Below are positions 24,185 through 36,047 of a stretch of DNA of 64,000 nucleotides, piece after piece. Under the pieces are notes generated by a model, which saw nothing but the letters and a program-made list of their open reading frames with translations, ran no database searches and was not told the DNA's origin. Position numbers and translations under genes: made by a program. How positions within the stretch are numbered: the stretch's first letter is position 1; every line of letters starts with the position of its first letter. This stretch comes from Fennellomyces sp. T-0311 (taxonomy: Eukaryota; Mucoromycota; Mucoromycetes; Mucorales; Lichtheimiaceae), in the NCBI GenBank assembly GCA_025266875.1, contig JALLLT010000012.1:124001-188000 (forward strand), read 5' to 3'.

Positions 24185-25438
24185 ATGTCTGAATCTGTGC
24201 GCATCTTGACAGGTATGGAAAGCAGCATGAAACAGGCGAGGAGGCAGGGGTGGCTGACTATCGTTTGCAGTTGGTACCGGAGCTGTAGGATCAATTTACT
24301 CGTGGCGTCTGGCACAATCGTGTGAAGTGACCACCGTCTGCCGTTCCAATTACGAAGCTGTTCTTCGTGATGGCTTTGAAATCGACTCTGAAAAATGGGG
24401 AAAAGAAGTTTTTAAACCAGCACACGGTCAGTCTGTTAAGCTGGTCATGGCAGCAAGTTCAGTCAACTAATTATCTTGCTTTTTCAGTGGCGCGATCGGT
24501 TACCGAGGCAACACAGTTTGGTCCATTCGACTACATTGTCGTAACATTGAAAGCGCTCCCCGACTTTTACAGCACAACGGACATTATTACACCAGCTGTC
24601 ATCGAAGGCAAAACGACCATTGTTCTTATTCAGAATGGATATGGTATATAAAAGTTCGCTTATGCAAACTCAGATTAGAAGGTCTAACCAAACCTAGGTA
24701 TTGAGCTACCTGTCATTGAAAAGTTTCCAAAGAACCCCTTAATTTCCATTGTTGCATACATCGGTACTTCCCAAGTTGGGCCTGGCAAGATCAAGATGAA
24801 GGTCGTAGAAAGGCTTCAAGTCGGTACTCACAAACGATCTATCGACTCTACCGAATCTTGCGATAAGTTCAAAGCGTTGTTGGAGAAGGGAGACGTCAAC
24901 GTTGAGTCTGTTGATGATATAGAGAAGGTTCGCTGGGAGAAACTGTTTTGGTAAGGGTTTGTTGCAGAGAATTATTATCGTTTGCTAACCTTTGTACTTC
25001 TAATGAAGGAATGGGTCGTTTTCCCCAGTATGTGCTGTCTTGGGCATGAATACAACGGAAGTTCTTGAGAACGAAATGGCAGTAGATCTCGTCAGACGTT
25101 TGATGCAGGAAATCATGGCCACTGCTTCAAAGGCTCTCGGCGAAGAGTACGATATTGAGCAGCACTCAAAGCTGCTGATCGAGACTACTGTTCATGGTGC
25201 CCCTAACTATAAGCCATCCATGTAAGTATTTATCAGTCCAGTTATGAATACATCCGTGTGGCTGACGTGCTGTTACAGGCAATTGGACCTTGAGCGAAAG
25301 CAGCCAATGGAAGTTGAAGTTATCTTGGGAACTGCTTTAAAGAGTGCAAAGGAAAATGGGCTCGATGTTCCCACTCTCCAAATGATGCATGACTTGTGCC
25401 GTGCTTTGAACGTTCATCATCAGAAGCCACGATTGTAA
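24185..25438 (+). CDS. Ketopantoate reductase (PanE/ApbA) family oxidoreductase
   Basis: Six exons: 24185-24212, 24271-24426, 24488-24643, 24698-24950, 25009-25221, 25279-25438; 321 aa. The family reduces 2-dehydropantoate to pantoate with NADPH in coenzyme A biosynthesis, though many fungal paralogues have other substrates. The N-terminal Rossmann loop is VGTGAVGSIYSW. The central LIQNGYG motif and the helix with KVRWEKLFWNGSFSP carry the expected catalytic Lys and substrate-binding Asn. The C-terminal helical domain follows (LLIETTVHGAPNYKPSM). The first exon is only 28 nt. The start lies immediately after the decayed oxidase 3' UTR, so its promoter must lie in relic DNA or beyond. Whether it is the true pantoate enzyme cannot be told from sequence. 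Confidence 0.9.
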
Positions 25439-26029
25439 TTTTTCGGAAAAAGAATAAAACAACACTGACCAACTGGCCACACTTATGTACAAAGCCTATT
25501 TTTTCCATTTTCAAGCATATAATGCGCTTTGAGCTACTAGCATATCCCTTGATTGATCCTATCAAGTTTAGGCATGAAGACGTTACTACGCACTCTATCC
25601 AAAAATACATGTGCGCACAATGATGGGAAACTGCATGAATTTCGAAATATACGGAATGAAGGTGGGTTATATCTGCAAGGGTTAAGGTTTACGAGGCTGT
25701 GTCTATGCAAAAGATCAGATTCAGATCGGTCTTTCCGAGTAAAATAGCCGAAAGATGCATACAATTGTAAAACATCAATATCGATGTAAAGATACCAAAA
25801 AGAAGCAGAGCTAATTCGGAAATGGCGCGCTTTCCTCGGATTTGAGCCGCAGTTTTTGATGTGGGTTCGCTTGATCACAATGCTGTCGCGATGTTAACAA
25901 ATATCAATGGAGAATGACGCGATTGGAAGAATCTTTGTGTCACATGTCGCCATCTATTCAAGCATGTTACTCTAAACCCTTTTAAAAACCCACACCTTTT
26001 GGAATTTAATTGACAACCAGAAAAAAAGC
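25439..26029. other. Intergenic, reductase to sulfatase
   Basis: About 590 bp with no supported gene. Open frames on the minus strand lack family character. The right end must contain the sulfatase promoter. Confidence 0.5.
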
Positions 26030-28617
26030 ATGTTGTTGACCAAAGCTTTGTTGGCCGTTTTTGCAATAGCCTCGACTGCTACGGGAGCTGCTATCGGCAA
26101 CCAAAAGGAGCAGCCCAATATTCTGTTTATTTTCACGGATGACCAAGATGCACGACTGGATTCACTATCATACATGCCAAATGTGCAAAAGCATCTTGTT
26201 CAGCAAGGAACCACATACAGAAATCACTATGCAACCATTGCTGTATGCTGCCCAAGCCGTGTTGGTCTTTTGCGCGGTCAATATGCGCATAATACAAAGT
26301 AAGATGCGCATTGCTATTTTTTCTTATCAGATGGAGATTCTAACAAAAAGTGGATAATAGTATTACAGATGTCTCCCCGCCTCATGGTGGATATGAAAAA
26401 TTTAACCGCCTCAAGCTAGGTGAAGACTACCTCCCACTGTGGCTGAAAAAGGTAGCTTCCCATATTCATCCAGTTTTTTTTTTTTGTTACTTATCAATTA
26501 TAAAGAGCGGCTATTCGACACACTACATTGGCAAGCTGATGAACGAATATACTGTAAACAATTACAACAATCCGGTACCTGCAGGGTAACGATTGATACC
26601 TTATGTTAAGGTTTTATTACTAACGACTAGATCGAAATATAGATTTGACTATCAGGGTAATCGTGGTTCATGTACAGCATGATGGCTTTGTACTCAACAT
26701 TTTCGTGACATATAGATCAGCTTGTCGATCCATTCACATACACGTATAATACCGCTGTATTCTCGCGCGATGGAGAAGCCCCTGTATTCTATCACAATAC
26801 ATACCAGACCGATGTTATCCATACCAAAGCCTTGACAGCATTAAAAGCACAGCGTAATTCGGATAAGCCATTCTTTTTATGGGGTATGTTTTTGAAAATG
26901 ATTAATGCATGTAACTCATTGGACATTAGTCGCTCCCATGGCTCCTCATGGTCAATTTAGGTTCGACCCCGATGGTGGTCTTGAGAGTATCAAGAGTGAG
27001 CCACCTATTTCGGCTGCACGCCATGCTGATTTGTTCCAAGATGTTAAAAGTGAGTAGCTGTCATCACAATAACGTTCAGTTGCTAACTATAACCTTCCAG
27101 TTCCACGCCGACCTAATTTTAACCCTGCCAATCAAACCAAAACAGCTTCGTACTGGAAATTTTTGGATCGACTAACTGAAGACGAAGTCGATGAGCTTGA
27201 TGAGACGTACCGCCGGCGGTTGCGTGCTCTTCAAGCCGTCGATGAATTGGTTGGCTCGCTTTTTGATGAGCTTGAGACCCAAGGAAAATTGGACAATACT
27301 TACATTGTTTACAGCGCAGACAACGGGTAGGACGATACAGGAAGGAATTATTAAGATAGCGTACTGATTTTTTTCCAGTTACCATTTGGGTCAACACCGT
27401 GCCTATGCTGGAAAGACTACCAACATTGAAGAAGACATCAAGTAAGTACATAAATTGGGGTAAAAGAATTTCGCTCACATATCCATTACAGTGTCCCCCT
27501 TCTTGTTCGCGGTCCTGGTGTTGCAAAGAATAAAGTCAGTGATATAGTCAGCGCTCATCACGATCTTGCACCGACATTCCTTGCATTGGCTAAAGGTGAC
27601 GAACATGTACCTGCCTGGGTTGACGGTGGTGTAATTCCATGGACTGAACACCTGCAAAGTCATCCCAAACCTGCTTCGGAAGAAACTTTCGCTGTCGAAT
27701 TTTGGTTCGAGCAATTGTTCAACGAGTGTGTTGTTATGTGTTTTCGGCTAGTTTGCAATGCTAATATAAGTATAGATACAAGCCTCATTTGAACGCACCC
27801 AGCGGAGCCAACACTTACAAAACACTTCGCGTGATCTCTGAGAAGTATAACTGTAAGTAATTTGCAAAAGGACCAACGTTTGCCCACGCCTGCTAATTAT
27901 CTTCTGCAGTAAAGTATGCCGTATGGTGCACCGGTGAACACGAACTATTTGATCTCAAGGAAGATCCCTATGAATTGGACAACATCTATGGCTCAAGTGA
28001 AGTCAGCGTTCAACTGCTTGATCGGTTGGATGCATTGCTGAGTGTCTTGCAAACTTGCCGTGGCCCAACATGCAGAGATCCCTGGCGTGTTATTCATCCA
28101 GATAACAAAGAAATCCGTACGCTCACAGATGCTCTTCACCAGAAGGTATATATATGTTTACCGAATTGAGGTTTTGTTCTAAAAGACTTCAACTATGTAG
28201 TATGATAGCCTATATCGACGATTCCGCAAGGTCACGTTCAAGGAATGCCTTTCATACTTCTCCGCCGCGAACGAAGAGCCCAATGATCTTCTCTTGCACG
28301 ACGAAGAGCAGCAAGATGTTCCATACAGCTCGCCATCACAGTTGGTGGCAGAACAACAAATGGCATTTGTGCACCAAGACGAGCAATGCCTTCACCATTT
28401 TGATCTGTCATCTGTGCAGACGAAATCCCCACTTGCAATGTCCAGAAAGGAAGTTCATCGGCTGTATAAGCTTGTACCCCAATCTACGGATCCTGTAGGT
28501 CATAACGTTCCCAGTGAGGCAGAGTTGGAGAAGCGTGCTAGCCCAGTACCACAGGAGCTATTGGATAACCCTGTTGATTGGGTTAAGTATGGTTTCTATA
28601 GTAAATTCGGCAACTGA
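26030..28617 (+). CDS. Secreted sulfatase (arylsulfatase family)
   Basis: Twelve exons: 26030-26298, 26361-26451, 26506-26585, 26643-26656, 26716-26883, 26930-27049, 27101-27326, 27379-27441, 27492-27725, 27776-27852, 27910-28145, 28201-28617; 664 aa. It hydrolyses sulfate esters. A signal peptide covers about residues 1-20 (MLLTKALLAVFAIASTATG), pointing to the secretory route. The metal-binding TDDQD is at 36-40. The sulfatase signature CCPSR places the formylglycine-forming Cys at 73, so activity needs a formylglycine-generating system. Later metal and substrate residues are in SADNGYHLGQHR. A C-terminal extension of about 140 residues follows the usual end of the fold. Exon 4 is a 14-nt microexon needed for GFDYQDQLVDPF. 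Confidence 0.92.
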
Positions 28618-30703
28618 GTGTATTATTACTAATTACTTATGTAATAAACTGAACTGTATCTATGTGTATAAAAGTTAATCAGTAAGCGTATCATCGAACT
28701 TTGAACTTAGCACTGTGATCTACATAGTATTTAACAAGACTGATAGTCCTAGTAATAGCTATAGATCAGTAAAGATTATTTGGTGCCTCTGCTTGTCTTC
28801 CTGCATTCTTCGCTGATGCCAATTGAGAGTGATTACACGATCTTGTCACTATCATCAAAAGAGAGTGTGTTTTTGGGATTTAAATAAGGTACTATCTATG
28901 GATTTTTTTTAGCTGGTTTGACATATTTGATTCGTACTTTTAATTGTCCCAGTGTAGAGGTTCGATATGGCACTGGCTATTTCAGCTTATTTTGCGGATG
29001 AGCGCGGAAAAAAAAGGGAATTCGCAGAGCAGGCATTCCATGCTAAGACAGTTGATTTACCAGGTTAGTAGGCTATTTAGCAAAGGTGGCATGCACATTA
29101 TACGTACAGAGATTTATGCATCCGAAAATATAAAGGCTGGAGAAGATAGATATGCTTTTTATGGCCAACCAGTGCTAATCGCCTGAAGAACCAATGAATA
29201 TGGTATACTGTATGGGATGAAGGAAATAAGTACGTACTGGCAACAAAACAGTAATTAATTTACAACATTATGTAGACATAACAGAACCAGTTGAATATCG
29301 GCTCTTGCAATTTTAATGATGAGTGCAAATATCAATACGCTTCATATTGTTGCTTCTCTGAAGGAATATAGTATCCTCTAAGAAAAGTAACATTGTCGTA
29401 TAAACAGTAGACCAGAGGAAAATATTTAGCGAAGCACAAGATAATAAATTTGGTAATGCCCCAGCGCTCGGTTTCTTTTATTAAACTTGTTGTCAAACAC
29501 GCAGTAAAGGATCGTCAAGGAGATGCGTCGGAGCTTGCCATTTTGGGCAATCAAAAAGATCTGCGAGAAGAAAACTCTGTTTTTGTGGCTCGTCTTGGCG
29601 TGGCTGTTATTCTTTTTGTTATTATTGTGCTCACAAAAGATCCATGTTATTTATATATGGCTTTGTCACTCTTGATTATGATGCTTTTGAATTTGTGAAA
29701 AGTACTATAAGATTGGTGATGCCTCGTTGCGTGGAAAAGAGCTGGCGAAGTATTTTTTCGTACCATTTAATATTCCTGTGTGTCCGCGAGAAGTGTCTCA
29801 AAAACTTGTTCATCGTCTCAATAATGCTCGTATAGTTAAGGATCAGCTTAGAAACTTGTTTCAACTTGCTGCTTACATTCAAGAACAATATAGAATTTCG
29901 GCCGGCATCAGCCTTGACATATCTAGCTTGCAGGGTATCCTCCAGTTTTTCTTTTTTTTACCATATTATAGTACCTTTTTCACTTGCGGACGATTAAACT
30001 ATCTGGTTACTGCCAATACTGACGACAATGTAACTAACAAAAAGAGCTGCTTTATATCAAAAGGCCGACGAGGTCCCGACATCTGTACCAAAAATACAGT
30101 GTCCATTTGTACGACGAAGACGGTCTTTAACAGTGACAGTTGTGTACCTTGATATCACATGGTGCGTTTACATAAGGAGGGGTTTTGTCGACAGATTTTG
30201 CATTTGGAAAAGTATTTCGCATTTGGGACCCACTTTTCTGATCTGAGGCGGAGAAAAAAGATGTATCGTGAGACCACCGGGAGATGTGCAACGGAAACTG
30301 TAGATCACATCAAGAGACAATGGAACTTGGGCTGTCGATAAACAATAATGCCATGATTATCGCTAACTCGGTTGCCAAGATACGATTATCGATAGACTTT
30401 TTGTGAAATCGTAAGGTTTAATTCATGCATTTTATAACTCTGAGGAGATAGTACGCTAATCGGCCAAGCCGCTGGTCACACAAGGCGCGTCTCGAACAAG
30501 CAATTAATTTGTTAGAGTTGGTTGCACACCTGGGCCCAAGCGAGACCTTCCCTTTTCCAAACCTTCCTTTCATTTTAACGCTCCATCCATTCGTTGTTCC
30601 TTTTTTTTTCCTTTTTACAACGCGTGATTGCTGAGCGATCGATATCTCAAACGCGCCCTTTTTCATTCGTTTCAGTTAAAACGTATTAGAGACAATACAA
30701 ATA
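28618..30703. other. 2.1-kb region with unassigned coding-like exons
   Basis: No recognised gene. Coding-like segments on the plus strand are described separately at 28967-30242. The last 300 bases before the next start codon contain pyrimidine tracts and are taken as its promoter. Confidence 0.45.
28967..30242 (+). other. Possible multi-exon gene of unknown function or its relic
   Basis: Four open segments read like protein and have plausible splice borders. Segment a, 28967-29063, begins MALAISAYFADERGKKREF and ends before a GTTAGT donor. Segment b, about 29450-29600, contains KDRQGDASELAILGNQKDLR. Segment c, 29703-29934, contains KELAKYFFVPFNIPVCPREV and KLVHRLNNARIVKDQLRNLF and ends at a GTATCC donor. 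Segment d, about 30053-30242, contains KADEVPTSVPKIQCPFVRRR. I could not join all four in one frame and do not recognise the protein. It may be a decaying or lineage-specific gene. Confidence 0.3.
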
Positions 30704-31809
30704 ATGCGTGCTCGAGTATTTTGGCTAGCGTTTTTCCGCTTCGTACTGCTTGTACTAAGCTTGGCAACTATCGCTTGCCATATTGGTTAGAACCTCAACA
30801 ATTCTCAAAGACAACATGACTAATAGCCGACTTTAGCACAAATCGTGTTGCTGATGAGACAAAGTGATGACACTGGGCCTTGGTTCCCTGAGCATATTCC
30901 CGTAAGTCTAATTTTTTCTCATGGTCTCAGCTTTGGAATGGCAACATGATGAGCTTATTTTTTGGTCTCTGCAGTACGTGCTTTATTTCGTCGGCCCCGG
31001 CGTCTCAGTTATTTGTTCCGTTGCCCTGAACATTGTCAGCTGGTCCAGTGTAAAGTCTATTCGAGGAGACAGAACCATGGGCATTCTCAACTTGGCCTTG
31101 ATGATCGCCTGCATTGTCTACAATACACTGGAGTCAGGCGTGTTCCCTTGGATTGGCAATTTATCCGTATCAAGTCGACCTACCAATGTAAACAAGGGAT
31201 TTGCCGCTTACTGCAACACTTGGTCTGACAGCAACACCCAATTGCGCTGCTGTAAGACACATCCTCTCGTGCCGTTGATTGCTTCCTAACCATTAAAATG
31301 CAGGGCTTACGGACGGTGCCTGGTTGGGTCAGATTCTTGTCGCTGCGTTCTGGCTGTTCTTGGTCATCTTCGTATACGCTCAAAAGAGTTCGGATATCTA
31401 TGACGACGATTACGATGTGTACGACTTTAAAGAAGACGTTCCCATGGCAGTGACATCGTCTAAGAACGAGCCAACATATCATGCGTCGTCACCCACAGCG
31501 CAAACGGCTAGCCCTGGTGGTGGTAATTACTATGGCAATCAAGGCAATTATCAGGAGTACGAAAGTTATTACGACTATCCTCCGCAATCCCCTTATGCCG
31601 GCTATAAGCAACCTGTAGCAGCAGGTGGATATAGTGGTGGTAACTATGCTTACCAGACAGGCGGTGATACGGTGCACATGCTGGCGGATGCTGGTCAGCC
31701 CCAGTATTACTCACCGCATCTGAACACTTCGAACGCTGGTGCTGGTGGAGCCATTCCCGCAACCACGCCCTCGCCTCATGTTGGAGCACAGACTCCTAAT
31801 GCCTACTGA
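30704..31809 (+). CDS. Four-TM membrane protein (MARVEL-like topology)
   Basis: Four exons: 30704-30785, 30837-30901, 30975-31251, 31304-31809; 309 aa. Four hydrophobic helices are visible: near the N-terminus (VFWLAFFRFVLLVLSLATIA), then YVLYFVGPGVSVICSVALNI, GILNLALMIACIVYNTLESG and LGQILVAAFWLFLVIFVYAQ. The spacing and the Cys-containing loop before the last helix resemble fungal MARVEL-type proteins. The cytosolic-type tail is acidic at first, then Tyr/Gly/Pro-rich and low complexity (YYDYPPQSPYAGY). The acceptor at 30836 was chosen because the earlier AG at 30826 gives a stop. The exact function is unknown. Confidence 0.85.
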
Positions 31810-32837
31810 TCGCCCTTTTCCCCTTTTTTGTGCATATATTTATACGATAGTCTTCATCTCTTGTCTCATAATAATCCTGTTCACCCCCCCAGACAACCCC
31901 ATCCAAATCGCTTTGTAACTTTGTGTTAGACAACAACAAGGGATGTGCGAGAATTAGATAATTTTGGCTATTATTGATCTGTTCTTCTGCAAATGTGATT
32001 TAAAGAGCTAGTAGGCGCCGTACGTATGTGCGATATGTAATAGCCCTCGTCGATCCAAGGAAAGCATGATGCTGGGAAAACGGAAATCCAGAACAATTAT
32101 AATATTTGTCGCACCCTTTTAAAGAAACACATGCGCATTTACGCTTTTCTCTTCAAGTGCGTACGCAAGGTGGAACTGTTGGAACTGATCAACGTGTATG
32201 CGTATGTCATTCGGCGCTTGGCATGTCAAAAGCAGGGCTGACAGCGCATCTGCTAGTAGCGAGCTAAAAAGCAACTGACGCAACGGCTAATTATTTTAGT
32301 CTGGCGTACTAAAGCCTTGGCCACTTTTGATCGTATTTGCTGTCAGTACCGAGAATAGAAAATTAAAACGGCAACAATGAAGCGAAGCTCCCTTGTCTGT
32401 CATACACGATCGTCGTTTGGTTATTTTTAGGCATGTGCGCCGGTTACAGACGAGCACACATCATTTATTAATCAATATATACTATGATGCTTTGAATTAC
32501 AGATCATAAACGTACATAGGAGATTCTGGCGACACAAGATCGGGAAAGCGGTTGTCGATGATTTAATTGCATTGCTATTTATATGGCTACTCGCTGGAGA
32601 ATATAAGGTTCATGCCCTGTGTTTGATGCAGTAGTATACAAGGATCTAATCTTTTACGGCATTGATAATAGCACGGCGACAGAATTTAATGGTCTGTTGC
32701 TTTGAAATAGTGTTGCGAGACTTCCAGGGGATGGAATAGTATAGGATTACACTAGGTGTAGGCAACACGCAACTTGCACACGCGCCAAAGTTCAAAAGCC
32801 GAAGGCCCAAATCCGTTTTGCTTGCTTTTTCACCAAA
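31810..32837. other. Intergenic, membrane protein to CAF40
   Basis: About 1 kb without a supported open frame, RNA gene or repeat. It holds the 3' UTR of the membrane-protein gene and the CAF40 promoter. Confidence 0.5.
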
Positions 32838-34345
32838 ATGCATCCCAATTCTCAATTTCATCAGTATCTTCATCAGCAACAGCCTTCATTGTCGGGTGGG
32901 GCCACGCCTAATCCACTTGCAGCAGTGCTACAATCAGCGGGTGCGGGCACCGCAGGCGTTAATACATTATCACAACAATACTCTGCGTTGGGCGGCAATC
33001 AACAAGCGGCCGCAGTAGCAGCAGCAGCGGCGGCTGCGCATCAACAACATCAAGGCATGTCAACGCGTGCCGCACCAGTTACCGCTGCGGGAGATCCGTT
33101 TGCGGCGTATTCAGTTCTTATGAACAGCAATCCAGCGGCAGCCGCTGCAGCAGCCGCGCAGAACGCAATGACTTCGGGCAATTCGTCGATGAATTTCCCA
33201 TTTTTACAACAAGACCACCAAGTGCAACAAAAATTGGCTCAATTGGATGAAGAAAAGATCTATACGCTCGTGCTCGAATTACTTAACCCTTCGCTTAGAG
33301 AGCAGGCTTTGTTAGATCTCAGTAAGAAGCGCGAACAATACGAAGATCTCGCACTCGTTCTTTGGTATTCTTATGGTAATTGATGCGTTTGGCAAGGAAA
33401 GGCCTCCTTATTCACGAGCAACCCTAAACTAGGTGTCATGTCCGTCCTCCTGCAAGAAATTGTCTCGGTGTACCCCATGCTGACGCCTCCTACGTTGAAT
33501 GGGGTCACCTCCAACAGAGTATGCAATGCGCTGGCGCTTTTGCAGTGCGTCGCCAACCACAACGAAACTCGCACATTGTTTTTACATGGTATGGTTAGAT
33601 TGGGCAACGCACTTCCTGTTCATGGGCACTGACGGCTTCGATTCAGCACATATACCTCTTTATTTATATCCGTTCCTCAACACTACTAGCAAAACACGCC
33701 CCTTTGAGTACCTGCGCCTCACGAGTCTTGGTGTTATTGGTGCGCTGGTCAAGGTAAGATGACATGGTGGAAGCGTGTGTCCGGAGGAGAGGCTGACTTG
33801 GTTTGCGGACAGAATGACAACCCCGAGGTGATCAGCTTCTTGCTGTCGACCGAGATCATTCCTCTGTGTCTCCGAATCATGGAAACCGGTAGCGAATTAT
33901 CCAAAACCGTCGCCATCTTTATTGTGCAAAAGATATTGTTGGATGAGACTGGTCTGGTAAGCGGCTGGGTGTGCTGTGCATTGCGACTGGGGCGCTGACG
34001 TCGGTGTGCGTAGTATTATATCTGCCAAACGTACGAGCGGTTCTACGCCGTCGCCACGGTTTTACATACGATGGTCAATCAGCTTGTCGAGACGCAAGCA
34101 ATAAGGCTGCTGAAGCACGTCATTCGCTGCTACCTGAGACTGTCAGACAACCCGAGGTAAGCGGCAGCCGCGTGTACTATGTGATTGGAACCTAATTGCG
34201 TGACAGGGCGCGGGAGGCGTTACGTCAGTGTCTGCCGGAGCCATTGAGGGACACGACGTTCCATGCGGTGCTGAAAGACGACGGGGCGACGCAGCGGTGC
34301 CTGGGCCGATTGCTGATCAACCTATCAGACGGACCGATGAACTAA
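32838..34345 (+). CDS. CAF40: CCR4-NOT subunit Caf40 (CNOT9/RQCD1)
   Basis: Six exons: 32838-33375, 33433-33588, 33647-33753, 33813-33956, 34014-34156, 34207-34345; 408 aa. Caf40 is the armadillo-repeat subunit of the CCR4-NOT deadenylase, a docking site for mRNA decay and translational repressors. The first 130 residues are a Gln/Ala-rich low-complexity extension, with poly-Ala runs typical of fungal members. The conserved Rcd1 domain follows from about 135 ([67 protein letters not shown]) and ends in INLSDGPMN. Every exon join restores the family sequence. The gene is GC-richer than its flanks toward the 3' end and converges on the PDCD2-like gene, 207 bp between stops. Confidence 0.95.
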
Positions 34346-34552
34346 AACAAAGCTTATATCGTATATACACATTCTATGCATCTGCAGATATTTGACTCAT
34401 CATCGTGGCAAGGTGCGCATACACTGGGTCGGAGGCGACGATGGTAAATGACTGACGCGCGGAACAGAATCCAGCAGAGTATCTTGCCGTACATCATCAT
34501 GTATTGTTCAACAATGTTACATAATAAACAAGCTATTTACATTGTAATTCGG

Positions 34553-35909
34553 TTAATCGGTCTCGTACTGTACAAGCACATGCTCTTGGATGCTACATGG
34601 CTGGCTGATATCGCCCTGGTGGCAATCCTTCTCGCACACAAACACAAGCACCGTACCAAACTCCATACCGATATCCCAGCTATTGGCACTTTCCTTGGTA
34701 TCGTTTGCCATGTCTGCAGATGCGTACTCAACGGTGGGAAGGAGCGACAGTATGTTAGGCATCAACTGGAATTCAAAGACGCGCGGACTGCCGCATTGGG
34801 AACACCGTCCTCCTAGCGGCTGCTGTTGCTGTTGTTGCAGTTGTTGGTATAGCAAAGGCACACCGCCCCGTTGGTATCGCACGCATTGGCTAGGCTGCAA
34901 TTGCGCGCGCTCGGCAAACTGCTTGAACTGCTTGTCGACTCCCCGCGGTAACTGCTGCTTCTCATAGACCTCTCCACCCCATGTACCTTCCTCCGTCGAC
35001 TCTTCGGCCGCCAGCACGTCGTGTTGCATTTCGATATACTTTCCGTACCGCTCCATGTCCAGCCCCAACGCTTCGTAGTTGTCCAGGTTCTCTTCGGTAA
35101 TCCAAAGATACTCGCCTGGGAAACTCGCGGTGGGCACCTCCGATAGCTGCGGCTTTGTGTCCAGCGTCATGCTTTCGAGGGTTACAGTCAACGCGTCTGT
35201 TGCTTTGTCATCATTCGCCACTGCCTTTTCGGGTTGGCCAGCCACCGCCGCGAAACTTGGTGTGCTAGTTCCCCATAGATCGCCAAGCTACATACATTGC
35301 TTAGGGAACCCGCCAAAACCATAGCCTCGCTTTGTTTACCTGGAACGATCCAAATGGCTGTGCTGCCTTCTGCTGCTGCTCCCGCTTGGCTTTCTCCTTC
35401 CTCCGCCTCTCCTCCTCCTTCCGTTGATGTGCTGCCAAGTACTCGGGATCAACCTTGTGTGATCGCACCACCGAAAAACTATTGCAACCCGGTTAGATCC
35501 AAGTAGAATGACGTTATCGCGATAACAGCGCACCTCCCCGCTTTCCGCATGCATAAGCGACGGTTGCATGCCCACACGTATATCACGCGGTGATACATCG
35601 ACGTCGCCAGCGGGACGTATCCCTGAAAAAGAAGATACATGGGCTTTCTACACACGCCGCATTGGTAGTGATCGGAGGGCACGGGATGATGGTTGTTCAA
35701 CCAAACCTAAATTGTCTTATGCCTGATTAACAACACGATCGTGTTTGCGCTGCTTGAAAACTCACGGGCACGCCGCCGATCTTGGTGGCATACGGATCAG
35801 AATCTTGCTCTGGATCGATCGCTCCATCGGGGAGTCCCAGAAGCACGGGATCGGGCTGCGGCTTTCGTTTAGATTTTCCTTTAGGCTTATTACTAATCGG
35901 CTTGCTCAT
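34553..35909 (-). CDS. PDCD2/Tsr4-like ribosomal-protein chaperone
   Basis: Four exons: 35909-35766, 35706-35534, 35478-35340, 35287-34553; 396 aa. Members bind nascent ribosomal protein uS5 (Rps2) and support 40S assembly. The N-terminal half has the family block VWLNNHHPVPSD, then CGVCRKPMYLLFQGYVPL and HRVIYVWACNRRLC, with Cys pairs that likely bind zinc. A charged linker (Glu/Arg/Lys, then Ser/Thr) separates it from the C-terminal PDCD2 domain, where CSQCGSPRVFEFQLMPNILS gives another Cys pair and WDIGMEFGTVLVFVCEKDC closes the fold. The start at 35909 gives MSKPISNKPKG; an upstream in-frame Met at 36011 overlaps the neighbouring promoter and is disfavoured. Confidence 0.93.
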
Positions 35910-36047
35910 AATTGCCAGGAAAAAAAAGAACGAGCGGAGGGGGGCAACGAAGCCACCAACCCAGCGCTGCATGCCAAAACGGGTATAAATATCGGCATGG
36001 CCGCAACGCATCCTCTTCTCTTCTCTTTCACTTTTCCCTCTTACTCA
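35910..36047. promoter_or_regulatory. Compact bidirectional promoter, PDCD2-like / CYS3
   Basis: Only 138 bp separate the two divergent start codons, so both promoters share this segment. A pyrimidine-rich tract (CTCTTCTCTTCTCTTTC) lies just upstream of the CYS3 ATG, as at many fungal transcription starts. Confidence 0.55.

Noticed and set aside
25537..25878. 113-codon minus-strand frame between the reductase and the sulfatase
   Set aside because: No recognisable motif, no splice context, and its residues look random.
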